From Methylonatrum sp040877625 (GTDB lineage: Bacteria; Pseudomonadota; Gammaproteobacteria; Nitrococcales; Aquisalimonadaceae): 64,000 bases of DNA. The notes beneath the pieces are model-generated. The model did no database searches. It was given only the letters and a program-made list of their open reading frames with translations, and had not been told where the DNA came from. This document shows, piece by piece, positions 44,975 to 54,987 of this stretch (within the stretch, counting starts at the first letter, position 1; each line of letters starts with the position of its first letter). The stretch lies in assembly GCA_040877625.1 (NCBI GenBank), contig JBBDNK010000041.1, positions 248,001 through 312,000 of the forward strand, read 5' to 3'. Position numbers and translations under genes: made by a program.

Positions 44975-46399
44975 TCAGTTGGCCTTGTGAAGCGCCCGTT
45001 TTGTTACGGACAGCGCCGCTTCGTGTATGGCCTCGGACAAGGTCGGGTGGGCATGTATGATCCGCGCCAGGTCTTCGCTGCTGGCATGGAACTCCATGGC
45101 CACGACCGCCTCGGCAACCAGCTCGGAAGCCAGCGGGCCGACGATGTGTACGCCGAGAATCCGATCCGTTTCCGCATGGGCGATGATCTTGACCATGCCG
45201 GCGGTCTCTTCCATCGCGCGGGCACGGCCCGTGGCACCGAAATTGAAGGTACCGCTGTTGAACGGCACCCCTGCCGCCTTCAGGGACTGCTCCGTACGTC
45301 CGACCCAGGCAATCTCCGGGTGCGTGTAGATCACCCAGGGAATGGTGTCGTAGTTGACATGCCCGCTCTTGCCGGCGATCAACTCAGCAACCATCACGCC
45401 TTCTTCTGATCCCTTGTGCGCCAGCATCGGTCCCCGCACCACGTCGCCGACGGCATAGACGCCCGGCAGATTGGTGCGGCAATGTTCGTCCACATTCACG
45501 AAGCCGCGCTCATCCAGCAGCAGATTGGCATCTTCGGCAGCAAGGTTGGCTGTATTCGGACGACGGCCGACACTGACGATGAGCTTGTCCACCTGCAGGG
45601 ATTGCTTGCCGTCCTTGTCCTCGTAATGGACTGTCACGTTCTTGTTGGAACGCACACCGGTAACGCGGGCGCCGAAGCGAATGTCCAGGCCCTGTTTTTC
45701 GAATTCCCGAAGCGCAGTCTTTGCCACACGCTGATCCACCGGCGACAGGAACTCGGTTTGTGCTTCCAGTAACACGACCTTGGAACCGAGCCGGCTCCAG
45801 ACACTGCCCATTTCCAGGCCGATCACGCCGGCGCCGATAACCCCCAGGCGCTTGGGCACTTCGGTAAAGTCGAGGGCGCCGGTGGAGTCCACCACGCGCT
45901 CGCCGTCCAGCGGTGCGGCATCGATCTCGATCGGCCGCGAGCCGGCGGCAATGATGATGTTCTCGGCCTTGTGCACCTCGGCCTTGCCCTTGCCTGTGGG
46001 GGTGACTTCAACCTTCTTGTCCTCCAGCAGTTTGCCGTGCCCCTTGAGCCAGGTGATCTTGTTGGCCTTGAACAGCTGCGCGATGCCGCCGGTCAGATCC
46101 TTGACGACCTTGTCCTTGCGGGCAATCATCTGCTCCACATCCAGCTTCACGTCGCCGACGGTTATACCGTGCGCGCCGAGCTGATGGCTGACCTTGTGGT
46201 ACTGCTCGGAAGAATCCAGCAGTGCCTTGGAGGGAATGCAGCCGACATTCAGGCAGGTACCGCCCAGTGCCGCCTCGCCGTCCTTCCAGACGAATTCATC
46301 CACCACGGCGGTGCTCAGACCCAGCTGAGAACAGCGGATCGCCGCGACATAGCCGGCGGGACCACCGCCGATTACGATGACATCAAATGCTTTTGCCAT
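44975..46399 (-). CDS. lpdA: Dihydrolipoamide dehydrogenase (E3)
   Basis: 474 aa, ATG 46399 with GGGAGC upstream. FAD motif VIVIGGGPAGYVAAIR, redox disulfide GGTCLNVGCIPSKALL, NAD motif GVIGAGVIGLEMGSVW, and the C-terminal His-Glu pair in HIIHAHPTLSEA-like sequence (RIIHAHPTLSEAIHE). It reoxidises the lipoyl group of the 2-oxoglutarate dehydrogenase complex. It follows sucB by about 70 bases and completes sucA-sucB-lpdA. Confidence 0.96.
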   Translation of the reverse strand: MAKAFDVIVIGGGPAGYVAAIRCSQLGLSTAVVDEFVWKDGEAALGGTCLNVGCIPSKALLDSSEQYHKVSHQLGAHGITVGDVKLDVEQMIARKDKVVKDLTGGIAQLFKANKITWLKGHGKLLEDKKVEVTPTGKGKAEVHKAENIIIAAGSRPIEIDAAPLDGERVVDSTGALDFTEVPKRLGVIGAGVIGLEMGSVWSRLGSKVVLLEAQTEFLSPVDQRVAKTALREFEKQGLDIRFGARVTGVRSNKNVTVHYEDKDGKQSLQVDKLIVSVGRRPNTANLAAEDANLLLDERGFVNVDEHCRTNLPGVYAVGDVVRGPMLAHKGSEEGVMVAELIAGKSGHVNYDTIPWVIYTHPEIAWVGRTEQSLKAAGVPFNSGTFNFGATGRARAMEETAGMVKIIAHAETDRILGVHIVGPLASELVAEAVVAMEFHASSEDLARIIHAHPTLSEAIHEAALSVTKRALHKAN

Positions 46400-46470
46400 G
46401 CTTGCTCCCGTACCCTTATTGCTTGTTCCGTGCATCGTCATGGCCGGCGCTCATGCCGGCCATGACGTGT

Positions 46471-47730
46471 TCAGACCTCCAGCAACAGGCGTGCCGGATC
46501 TTCGATCATGTCCTTGATGGTGACCAGAAAGCTCACCGCCTCCTTGCCGTCAACAATACGGTGATCGTATGACAGCGCCAGGTACATCATGGGGCGAATC
46601 ACCACCTGGCCGTTCTCGGCCATGGGCCGTTCCTGAATCTTGTGCATGCCCAGAATGGCACTCTGCGGCGGATTCAGAATGGGCGTGGAGAGCAGGGAAC
46701 CGAAAATTCCGCCGTTGGTGACGGAGAAGGTTCCGCCGGTGAGATCATCCATGCTGAGCTTGCCGTCACGCGCGCGAACACCGAAATCGGCAATGGTGTT
46801 CTCAACGCCGGCGAAGCTCATGTGATCGGCATCACGCAGCACCGGCACCACCAGACCGCGAGGCGAACTCACGGCAATGCCGATGTCGTGATAACCGTGA
46901 TAGATGACGTCCTTGCCGTCGATGGACGCATTGACCGCGGGGAATCGCTTAAGCGCCTCCACCGCAGCCTTGACGAAGAAGCCCATGTAGCCAAGCCGGG
47001 CATCGTGGGTCTTCTCGAACAGATCCTTGTAACGCTTGCGCAGCTCCATTACCGGCTGCATGTTGACCTCGTTGAACGTGGTTAACATGGCGGCGGTCTG
47101 CTGCGCTTCAACCAGACGCTCGGCAATGCGCTGACGCAGCCGTGTCATGGGCACGCGGCGCTCGGCACGCTCTCCAGGCTCCGGCAAGGGCGCCGGCGCC
47201 TTACGCGGGGCTTCCGCCTTCGCCTCGCCGGCACTGGCGGTCGGCGCCGGTTGCTCCCGCGCGGGCGCGGCCTGCTCGGCGCCGTTACCCTTCATGTGCG
47301 CCAGGACATCTTCCTTGGTCAGCCGACCGCCGGGCCCGGTTGCGGAGATCTGCGAAGCGTTCAGGTTGTTTTCGGTCACCAGTCGGCGAACGGCCGGTGT
47401 CAGCTCCTTGTCCGCTTCCGCGGCTTCGGCACCGGCACCCTCGGCGGCCTGCTTCGCCGGCGCCTCTTTTTTGCCGCTTGCGGCAGCCGCCTTGCCTTCG
47501 TCGAGCAGGCCCAATACCTGGTCCGCCATGACGGTCTCGCCTTCGCCTGCCTTGATGTCGCCCAGGACACCGTCGGAGGGAGCGGGTACTTCGAGCACCA
47601 CCTTATCCGTTTCGATATCCACCAGGTTCTCGTCCCGGGTCACGGAGTCGCCTGGCTGCTTGTGCCAGGTAACGACGGTTGCCTCGGAAACAGACTCGGG
47701 CAGTGGTGGTACCTTGATCTCGATGCTCAT
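46471..47730 (-). CDS. sucB: Dihydrolipoamide succinyltransferase (E2 of 2-oxoglutarate dehydrogenase)
   Basis: 419 aa. One lipoyl domain (lipoyl Lys in DIETDKVVLEV), an Ala/Pro-rich linker, a peripheral-subunit binding domain (TPAVRRLVTENNLNASQI) and the catalytic domain with SYDHRIVDGKEAV (catalytic His and Asp). The start is ATG 47730 with AGAGAGGA upstream; the in-frame TTG before it is less likely. Confidence 0.96.
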   Translation of the reverse strand: MSIEIKVPPLPESVSEATVVTWHKQPGDSVTRDENLVDIETDKVVLEVPAPSDGVLGDIKAGEGETVMADQVLGLLDEGKAAAASGKKEAPAKQAAEGAGAEAAEADKELTPAVRRLVTENNLNASQISATGPGGRLTKEDVLAHMKGNGAEQAAPAREQPAPTASAGEAKAEAPRKAPAPLPEPGERAERRVPMTRLRQRIAERLVEAQQTAAMLTTFNEVNMQPVMELRKRYKDLFEKTHDARLGYMGFFVKAAVEALKRFPAVNASIDGKDVIYHGYHDIGIAVSSPRGLVVPVLRDADHMSFAGVENTIADFGVRARDGKLSMDDLTGGTFSVTNGGIFGSLLSTPILNPPQSAILGMHKIQERPMAENGQVVIRPMMYLALSYDHRIVDGKEAVSFLVTIKDMIEDPARLLLEV

Positions 47731-47795
47731 CAAATCCTCTCTTTTCTCATATTTCCAGGCCGACGTCCGACCCGACCGGAAGGGCGGTCCACGCG

Positions 47796-50627
47796 TTAGC
47801 CAAGTGCTTCATCCACCAGCTTGCGTTGCTGTTCGTGGTGCAGCTTCGGGTAACCGGATGCGGGCGAAGCCGAGGCTTCGCGACCGGCATAACGCAATTC
47901 CTGACCGTCTTTCATGCAGCGGCGGAAGTGGTGCTGGCTGGAGTACCAGGCGCCCTGATTCTTCGGCTCTTCCTGACACCAGGTCACCGTCTCCGCCTTG
48001 GAGTAGCGGCGGCGCAATAATTGCGCGAGCTCATCTTCCGGGAAGGGGTAGAGCTGCTCGATGCGGATGATTGCCACGTTGGTCATCTCGCGCTTGCGCC
48101 GTTCCGTCAGCAAATCAAAATACACCTTGCCGCTACAGAGCACGACCCGCTCCACGTCCCTGGGCTTGATGTCATCCACTTCGTCAATCACATCCTTCCA
48201 GCTGCCGGTGGCGAGGTCATCCAGGGAGGAGGTGGACAGTTTGTGGCGCAACAGGCTCTTGGGTGTCATGACGACCAGCGGTTTGCGGTAGTTACGCACC
48301 TGCTGGCGGCGGATCATGTGGAAAAACTGTGCGGGCGTGGTCGGCACGCACACCTGGATGTTCCAGTCGGCGCACGATTGCAGAAAACGCTCCAGGCGCG
48401 CCGATGAATGCTCCGGACCCTGACCTTCGTAACCATGGGGCAGGAACATGGTCAGCCCCGACAGCCGCCCCCACTTGGTCTCGCCGGAGGTGATGAACTG
48501 ATCGATCACCACCTGCGCGCCGTTGGCGAAGTCACCGAACTGGGCTTCCCATATCACCAACGTCTGCGGGTCGTTGGTGGCATATCCATACTCGAACCCA
48601 AGCACCGCTTCCTCGGACAGCAGAGAATCGATGACTATGAAATCGTCAGGTTCGGTGGTCACGTTCTTCAAGGGGATGAACGTGCTGCCGTCGAGTGCGT
48701 TGTGCAATACGGAATGGCGGTGGGAAAACGTGCCGCGGCCGGTGTCCTGACCAGTCAGCCGCACCTTGTGGCCGTCATGCAACAGCGTGGCGTAGGCCAT
48801 GGTTTCCGCAAAACCCCAGTCGATGGCCAACGCCCCCGCCCCCATCTTGCGGCGGCTCTCCATGATGCCGGCCACACGCGGATTCAGCTCGAAGCGATCC
48901 GGCAGGGCCTGCAGGGTTTCGGCAAGTTCATGGAGGGTGGCTATGGGCACGGCTGTTTGAACCGGGTCATCCCAGCGGCCCTTGAAGTACGGCGTCCAGT
49001 CCACCGCGTAGTCATTGCGCACACCGGCAATGATGTGCCTGGCCACGACCTTGTGATTATCCAGGGCATCCCTGTAGTCCCTGCTCAGATTATCCGTATC
49101 TTCCTCGCTCATGATGCCGGCGCGCGCAAGCCGCCCCGCGTAGAGCTTGCGGATGGTCTTCCGCTTCTTGATCTTGGCGTACATCATGGGCTGCGTGGCA
49201 GCCGGCTCGTCGGCCTCGTTATGGCCGTGACGGCGATAACAGACCAGGTCGAGGACAACGTCCTTACGGAATGCCTGCCGGAAATCCAGCGCCAACTGGG
49301 TTACAAACACGACCGCATCCGGATCATCGCCGTTCACATGGAAGATCGGCGCCTGCACCATCTTGGCCCCTTCGGTGCAATACAGGGTGGAGCGGGTATC
49401 CATGGGGTTGGATGTTGTAAAGCCGATCTGGTTGTTGACGACCAGATGGACCGTGCCACCGGTATAAAAGCCCCGTGCCTGGGAGAGCTGGAAGGTCTCC
49501 ATGACCACGCCCTGGCCGGCGAGCGCCGCATCACCGTGTATCAGTACCGGCATGACCTCGGCGCCGATGTGATCCCGGCGGCGCTGCATGCGCGCCCGCA
49601 CGGAACCCTCCACCACCGGATCGACAATTTCCAGGTGCGACGGATTGAACGCCAGCGCCAGGTGCAATGGGCCGCCGCTGGTATGGATGTCCGATGAATA
49701 CCCCAGGTGGTACTTCACGTCCCCGGAACCGGCATTCTCAACGTTGAAGTTGCCCTCGAACTCCTGGAACAGATCACCAGGCGCTTTGCCGAGGATGTTG
49801 ATCAGCACATTCAGCCGACCGCGGTGGGCCATACCCAGAACCATCTCGCGCACGCCCTGGGAGCCGGCCCGCTGAATAAGCTCATCGAGCATGGGAATCA
49901 GCGATTCGCCGCCCTCAAGGGAAAAGCGTTTCTGCCCCACATACTTGCTGTGCAGATATTTCTCGATACCCTCGGCGGCGGTCAGTCGCTCCAGAATCTC
50001 CTTGCGCTTGGCGGGGTCCAGCTGCGGCTTGCCCTGCTGGCGTTCCAGGCGCTCCTGGATCCAGCGCTTTTCCGCCGTATCCGTGATGTGCATGTACTCG
50101 GAGCCGATGGTGCCACCATAGGTTTTTTTCAGAAACTCGATGATGTCCCGCAGCTTCATCTGATCGGCGGTGAACAGGGACCCGGTGTTGAACTCCCTGT
50201 CCATGTCGGCTTCGGTGAGATTGTGGAAGGCGGGCTCGAGATCGGGCACATCCGGCGGCGCACGCAGGTCCAGCGGATCGATATCCGCCGCCTGATGCCC
50301 GCGTACCCGCCAGGCGTTGATCAGCCGTAGCACCGCTGCCTGCTTTTCCGCGTCCTGCGGCGACAGGCCACCGGATGCGATGGCGGCCCGCCCCCGAGCG
50401 CCATTACCGTTGCGGGTGATGCGTGCAAACTCTTCACGAACCTCGCTATGGGGAATCTCGCGCACCGCACGGGGCTCTCTATCCTCGAGCCCCTGGAAAT
50501 ACGTGCGCCAGTTCTCTGGAATACCACCGGGATCGCGCAGATACTGCTCGTAGAGATCTTCGATGAAGGCCGCATTACCTCCGCCGAGGTAGGAATGGCG
50601 CTGAAGCTTTTCGAAGGAACCTGTCAT
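47796..50627 (-). CDS. sucA: 2-oxoglutarate dehydrogenase E1
   Basis: 943 aa, normal length. The N-terminal segment (SYLGGGNAAFIEDLYEQYL), MAHRGRLNVLINILGK, and the TPP-binding region HGDAALAGQGVVMETFQLS with NNQIGFTTSNP are clear. It decarboxylates 2-oxoglutarate in the TCA cycle. First gene of the sucA-sucB-lpdA operon. Confidence 0.97.
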   Translation of the reverse strand: MTGSFEKLQRHSYLGGGNAAFIEDLYEQYLRDPGGIPENWRTYFQGLEDREPRAVREIPHSEVREEFARITRNGNGARGRAAIASGGLSPQDAEKQAAVLRLINAWRVRGHQAADIDPLDLRAPPDVPDLEPAFHNLTEADMDREFNTGSLFTADQMKLRDIIEFLKKTYGGTIGSEYMHITDTAEKRWIQERLERQQGKPQLDPAKRKEILERLTAAEGIEKYLHSKYVGQKRFSLEGGESLIPMLDELIQRAGSQGVREMVLGMAHRGRLNVLINILGKAPGDLFQEFEGNFNVENAGSGDVKYHLGYSSDIHTSGGPLHLALAFNPSHLEIVDPVVEGSVRARMQRRRDHIGAEVMPVLIHGDAALAGQGVVMETFQLSQARGFYTGGTVHLVVNNQIGFTTSNPMDTRSTLYCTEGAKMVQAPIFHVNGDDPDAVVFVTQLALDFRQAFRKDVVLDLVCYRRHGHNEADEPAATQPMMYAKIKKRKTIRKLYAGRLARAGIMSEEDTDNLSRDYRDALDNHKVVARHIIAGVRNDYAVDWTPYFKGRWDDPVQTAVPIATLHELAETLQALPDRFELNPRVAGIMESRRKMGAGALAIDWGFAETMAYATLLHDGHKVRLTGQDTGRGTFSHRHSVLHNALDGSTFIPLKNVTTEPDDFIVIDSLLSEEAVLGFEYGYATNDPQTLVIWEAQFGDFANGAQVVIDQFITSGETKWGRLSGLTMFLPHGYEGQGPEHSSARLERFLQSCADWNIQVCVPTTPAQFFHMIRRQQVRNYRKPLVVMTPKSLLRHKLSTSSLDDLATGSWKDVIDEVDDIKPRDVERVVLCSGKVYFDLLTERRKREMTNVAIIRIEQLYPFPEDELAQLLRRRYSKAETVTWCQEEPKNQGAWYSSQHHFRRCMKDGQELRYAGREASASPASGYPKLHHEQQRKLVDEALG

Positions 50628-51322
50628 GAACGTCTCACCTGGGAGTCATGGAGCCAATGCCTGCTTCAGGCAGGATCGACAGCGAAGCGGTGGAAGAATT
50701 ATGCGGGTGCGCCAGAGTGTAACCGGCCCGGGCATGTCCGACCGGCCGCCAGCCGTTGCCACCGTGAAAAGCGGGAAAGCCGCCCCCCTTGCACCCCGCC
50801 GACGGGCGTCGGTTCTTGCGTGTCAGGCACGCATCCCTGTCGGAAGCGTACCGACTGGCTGGGGCGTCAGGCATGGAGTTTCAAGCGTCTCCCGGCTCTC
50901 TGGCTAACTCGGTGGTGTGGCGACTCATCCGGACCGGCGGCAGTTGTTCGCCCGAACCCGGACCTGGCTCGCCGGGAGCCAGGAACTGACATGGAAGTCA
51001 GTTTTTTCTGATTCTGTAACGGACATTGTGCGAATCGCACCGGCCAGTCCCTTCTCGGCCTAATAAAATACCGCCTTGGGGGGTGTCGGTGCAAGCCGCC
51101 AGGCGCGCCGGAGGCCGTTAAACAGCCGGTAATCGCTCACAAAGGTGGCACGCCTGTGGTAACTTCCTTGTAGGGAGAACTCCGGCCAATGTCAGAGGTC
51201 TCACGCAGGACGCGCTCGCCTTTAACCGATCAGTAAACGACAGCCCTAGCCGCATCCCGCCACGCATGTTCCGGGTGCCAACGCGGCTACGGGAATACTT
51301 GCAGGGGGTCCCAAGGGACACC
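50628..51322. promoter_or_regulatory. Divergent promoter region of sucA and the PilZ-like gene
   Basis: No gene is supported in these 695 bases. A perfect palindrome GTGCGA-A-TCGCAC at 51028-51040 is a plausible operator. AAGGGACACC is the ribosome site of the gene at 51323. Promoter boxes could not be assigned with confidence. Confidence 0.4.
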
Positions 51323-53125
51323 ATGAAAACGCCGACGCCGCTCGTAGTCCCAAATCAGGACCGGGAAGAGGCTCCTTTTACCAGGAGCTCGTTCACCCAG
51401 GTTGACACCTGGATTGAGGAACTGCCGCAGGATAATGCAGTTGTAGGCGCGGAGCGGCTGCTTGACACGCTTTCCGCAACCAACCGAGCCCCCTTGCTCG
51501 AAATGAGCCGGTTTGAGCTTGCGGAACGGTTTCGGCGCACTATCTATCAAATCTGCGACGCCCTGGCGCAACGCTATCGCTCGGCGGCGCTCCCCCTGGA
51601 CGAGACGGCCAGCCACCAGGCCTTTCTCGTTAGTCGCCTGTACGGTGAACTGGCCGTCAGTTACAAGCTGGGCATTAACGATGCTCTCGCGCGCACTCCC
51701 ATGCCCGCCGACACCCGGCTTACGCTTCAGACCGCCATTCAGCGCGCCATTCTGGCTCACGGGCGCGGGTTGCTGGAAGCCTATCAGACCTATTCCCCCG
51801 AGCCCGCGCAGGTATGGCGCGCCGTGCATATGCTCTATCGCAATGCTGAACTGCTGCGCCTGCAGGCCCAACCCATCGAGGGAACGCGCGACACTGAAGA
51901 AACCGCCCTGTCCATCAAGCAGGCCTACCTGCGCATGGTCACGCTCGCGCTGTGCAACCCCTATCACCTCATGCAGGGTGACGCGGAAGAACTCTACCGG
52001 CGCATCGGGCGTTGGGTGCATTTTGTCCGTGTCCATGCCCCGGAGCCGGAGTCATCGCTGGACGGCCTCTTCATTGTCGACCTGAATTCCGACCTGCCGC
52101 CCCGCTACGTCTCCGAGCAGCATCGCTTGCCACCGCCCATGAATCCTCGGGTGTTCGACTTTCGCGAACTGATCCGCGCGCTGACCGCGCATATTGAGAA
52201 CCTCAACCAGACGCTACAGCAGCAGCACAACCGGGCCGTGCTCTCGGAACGCATGCAGCGCGATATGTACGCACGCACGCACCAGGCGCTGGCAGGCCGA
52301 CAGGAGCGCAGATCACCCCGGCGCCCGGCCGTGGCCCGGGTACGCATGGTGGACGGCCTTCCGGCTTGCCATTACTTCATGAACGGTCAACGCGCATTCC
52401 AGCCGGAAAAGGATGAGCAGCGCTGGCTTGAACGGCTGGGCGTGGTGGGTACCGGCGAACAGAGCCGCAAGCTTGCCCTGGCCGTATCGAACGCCTACCT
52501 GGCTACACACGCACCACAGTCCAGCCGATATTCCAGTCACGGTAACCAGGCCACCGAACTGGACGAGAACTGGAACGACGATTTTGCCGAGGCCCCCGCC
52601 ACGGAACGCGGCTCCACGGAACCGGAACTCCGCTCCATGATATGGAACCGCAAGAACGAGAGCGATGGGGGAATGGCGTTGTTCTGCCCGCGCAACTCGG
52701 GTATTCGTACCCGCGTCGGCGAACTGGTGGCCTACCACGACTCCGCCATCAATCTGGAACCCTCCAGCGGTGACTGGAAGCTCGGCGTCATACGCTGGCT
52801 ACGGACCCGGAAGCAGGGCGGTGTGGAGCTCGGAATTCAACATCTTGCCGATAGCGGACACGCGGCCGGCAGCAAGGCCGTCATGGGCACTGGCAAGGGG
52901 TCCGCCTACGTGCGGACGCTGGTCTTGCCACGGGTCAACCCCATGACACACGCGGCGACCCTTATTACGCCGTCGGGGATCTACGATGCAGGCACCGTAC
53001 TGACGCTCAACCTCGGCAAACTGGTGCTCTACGTGGAACTGACCGAATTGCTCGAGACCACCCGGTTTTACACCCACTTTCGCTTCAGGCTGCGGCAGGC
53101 GCCCACGACACCCAGAGCGCGCTGA
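51323..53125 (+). CDS. Large cytoplasmic protein with PilZ-like C-terminal domain
   Basis: 600 aa, no signal peptide or membrane segment. I chose ATG 51323 with AAGGGA six bases upstream. The N-terminal two-thirds is helical (for example RFRRTIYQICDALAQRYRSA). The C-terminal part (about residues 455-590) contains VGELVAYHDS...WKLGVIRWLRTRKQGGVELG, resembling the PilZ pattern in which a beta-barrel binds c-di-GMP, although the usual RxxxR is not evident. It may be a c-di-GMP effector; the assignment is tentative. It converges on tatC. Confidence 0.75.
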   Translation: MKTPTPLVVPNQDREEAPFTRSSFTQVDTWIEELPQDNAVVGAERLLDTLSATNRAPLLEMSRFELAERFRRTIYQICDALAQRYRSAALPLDETASHQAFLVSRLYGELAVSYKLGINDALARTPMPADTRLTLQTAIQRAILAHGRGLLEAYQTYSPEPAQVWRAVHMLYRNAELLRLQAQPIEGTRDTEETALSIKQAYLRMVTLALCNPYHLMQGDAEELYRRIGRWVHFVRVHAPEPESSLDGLFIVDLNSDLPPRYVSEQHRLPPPMNPRVFDFRELIRALTAHIENLNQTLQQQHNRAVLSERMQRDMYARTHQALAGRQERRSPRRPAVARVRMVDGLPACHYFMNGQRAFQPEKDEQRWLERLGVVGTGEQSRKLALAVSNAYLATHAPQSSRYSSHGNQATELDENWNDDFAEAPATERGSTEPELRSMIWNRKNESDGGMALFCPRNSGIRTRVGELVAYHDSAINLEPSSGDWKLGVIRWLRTRKQGGVELGIQHLADSGHAAGSKAVMGTGKGSAYVRTLVLPRVNPMTHAATLITPSGIYDAGTVLTLNLGKLVLYVELTELLETTRFYTHFRFRLRQAPTTPRAR

Positions 53126-53142
53126 AAACATCCCGCGGGGCG

Positions 53143-53904
53143 CTATTCGCCGACATCAGCCTCCTCGGGCTCGGCAGGCTTCCTGTACCAGCGCGAGAGC
53201 ATCAGCCCCAGCTCGAACAGCAGCCACACCGGCAGGGCCAGCATGACCTGCGAGATGATGTCCGGCGGAGTCAGGACCATACCCACCACGAAGGCCCCGA
53301 CGATGACATAGGGGCGCTTGGCAGCCAGTGCCTGGCGCGTTGTGGCGCCGGTGCGCACCAGCAGCAGGGTGGCGACTGGAACTTCGAAGGCAATACCAAA
53401 TACCAGCAGCATGGTAAGCACGAAGTCCAGATACTCGCCGATATCCGGCTGGTAGTTGACGCCCATGGGCGTGACGCCGGCGAAAAACGCATAGACAAGA
53501 GGCAACACCACAAAGTAGGCGAAGGCGGCACCGAGGTAGAACAGAAAGGTGCTGGAGATCAGTAACGGCCATACCATTTTGCGTTCATGCCGATACAGGC
53601 CCGGGGCCACGAACGACCAGAGCTGATACAGCAGGTAGGGGACAGCAATGAACACCGCCGCCACCAACGACAGTTTCATGGGTATCAGAAACGGACCCGC
53701 TACCTTGATGGACATGAGCTCACCGCCAGGGAGCAAGGCACGCAGCGGCTCCGAGACGATGGTGAACAGATGATCGTAGAACGGATAAATGCATAAAAAA
53801 GCGATCAGCACGGCAAGTACCGCCCTGATCAGCCGACTACGCAATTCCAGCAAATGGCTGAGAAAGGGTTTTTCCTGATCGAGGTCAGGCTCTTGATCCA
53901 TCAT
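53143..53904 (-). CDS. tatC: Twin-arginine translocase subunit TatC
   Basis: 253 aa. Six transmembrane helices; family marks are FLSHLLELRSRLIRA near the start and FEVPVATLLLVRTG with LTPPDIISQVMLALPVWLLF later. TatC recognises RR signal peptides. ATG 53904 (or 53901) lies inside the end of tatB, so translation is probably coupled. Confidence 0.96.
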   Translation of the reverse strand: MMDQEPDLDQEKPFLSHLLELRSRLIRAVLAVLIAFLCIYPFYDHLFTIVSEPLRALLPGGELMSIKVAGPFLIPMKLSLVAAVFIAVPYLLYQLWSFVAPGLYRHERKMVWPLLISSTFLFYLGAAFAYFVVLPLVYAFFAGVTPMGVNYQPDIGEYLDFVLTMLLVFGIAFEVPVATLLLVRTGATTRQALAAKRPYVIVGAFVVGMVLTPPDIISQVMLALPVWLLFELGLMLSRWYRKPAEPEEADVGE

Positions 53905-54283
53905 CGTCACCGGATCTGTCCTGTTTGGCCTCCACTGCGGAGGTAGCCGATTCATCACTTGCGGCAGCGTTCTGCCCTGACTGGCCGGAGCCGGCTTTCC
54001 GCTTTCCAGAGCCCTTGCCGCTGGAAGGAGCGGGCTTGCTGTCCACGCCCTCCATCACATCCTTGTTCAGATCCAGATCTTTCTTGAGGTCACGCTCCGC
54101 CTTGCGCAGTTCATCGAGCTGAATCTCTCGCTCGACTTCGTTGCGCATACTGTTGAACATGGAACGTGCACGCCCCACCCAGTGGCCCATGGTACGGGCC
54201 ACCTTCGGCAAACGCTCAGGGCCGATCACGATCAGCGCCACCAGCAGAATCAGGACAAGTTCCGGAAAACTGGCATCAAACAT
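53885..54283 (-). CDS. tatB: Twin-arginine translocase subunit TatB
   Basis: 132 aa. The N-terminal helix SFPELVLILLVALIVIGPER and the amphipathic helix VARTMGHWVGRARSMFNSM are typical. The tail is long, charged and Ser/Ala-rich. It works with TatC as the signal-peptide receptor. Confidence 0.95.
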   Translation of the reverse strand: MFDASFPELVLILLVALIVIGPERLPKVARTMGHWVGRARSMFNSMRNEVEREIQLDELRKAERDLKKDLDLNKDVMEGVDSKPAPSSGKGSGKRKAGSGQSGQNAAASDESATSAVEAKQDRSGDDDGSRA

Positions 54284-54319
54284 GGCAGATCGGCGGCCCC
54301 GGGGGGTGAGCTGTCAGGA

Positions 54320-54598
54320 TCAGGAAGACGAGCTGTCGCGGGCTTTCTGTTCGGGCTTCCGGTCCGTCGTCGCACCAGCTTCGACATCTTCGGACTTATC
54401 CTCGAGATGTGCGGCGGTCCCGGCTTCCGGAGTGTCGTCTTCGGCGTCCTTATCTCCGTCCTTCATGGCACCGCGAAACCCTTTGATGGCACCGCCGAGA
54501 TCACCGCCGATGTTCCGCAGCTTCTTGGTACCGAACAACAGCAGCACAATCACAAGTATGATCAGCAGTGAACCTACGCTGATTCCACCAATACCCAT
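54320..54598 (-). CDS. tatA: Twin-arginine translocase pore subunit TatA
   Basis: 92 aa from ATG 54598, chosen because GGAGGA lies seven bases upstream; a longer frame begins at 54637. A single helix (VGSLLIILVIVLLLFGTKKL) is followed by the amphipathic RNIGGDLGGAIKGFRGAM and an acidic tail. The three tat genes follow hisE. Confidence 0.95.
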   Translation of the reverse strand: MGIGGISVGSLLIILVIVLLLFGTKKLRNIGGDLGGAIKGFRGAMKDGDKDAEDDTPEAGTAAHLEDKSEDVEAGATTDRKPEQKARDSSSS

Positions 54599-54657
54599 CA
54601 GAAGTTCCTCCGGCAGGGCAATGCCTGCGTTCAGCATGGTACAACAGGATTACCACA

Positions 54658-54987
54658 CTATGGCCGGGACGCTTTTTCGTCCAGCCCTGATCGGCCGAGA
54701 CGGCGCTCGAGTTCGGCGAGCACATCCGCCGGTGATAGGCCGCATGCGGACAACATCACCATACTATGGAACCACAGATCCGCGGTTTCATAAACAATCT
54801 GCTCGCGACTGCCGCCTTTTGCCGCAATGATGGTTTCCACCGCCTCTTCACCAAGCTTCTTGAGGATGGTGTCCAGGCCGCGCGCGTGCAGACTGGCAAC
54901 ATAGGAGCTGTCCGGAGCCGCATGCTTGCGCTCCTCCAGAATACCATGCAACGTGGCCAGCACATCGTTTGTGGTCCGCTCAACCAT
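54658..54987 (-). CDS. hisE: Phosphoribosyl-ATP pyrophosphohydrolase
   Basis: 109 aa, stand-alone HisE (not fused to HisI). The MazG-like motif is ILKKLGEEAVETIIAAKGG with ETADLWFHSMVML. It performs the second step of histidine synthesis. It overlaps hisI by eight bases. Confidence 0.95.
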   Translation of the reverse strand: MVERTTNDVLATLHGILEERKHAAPDSSYVASLHARGLDTILKKLGEEAVETIIAAKGGSREQIVYETADLWFHSMVMLSACGLSPADVLAELERRLGRSGLDEKASRP

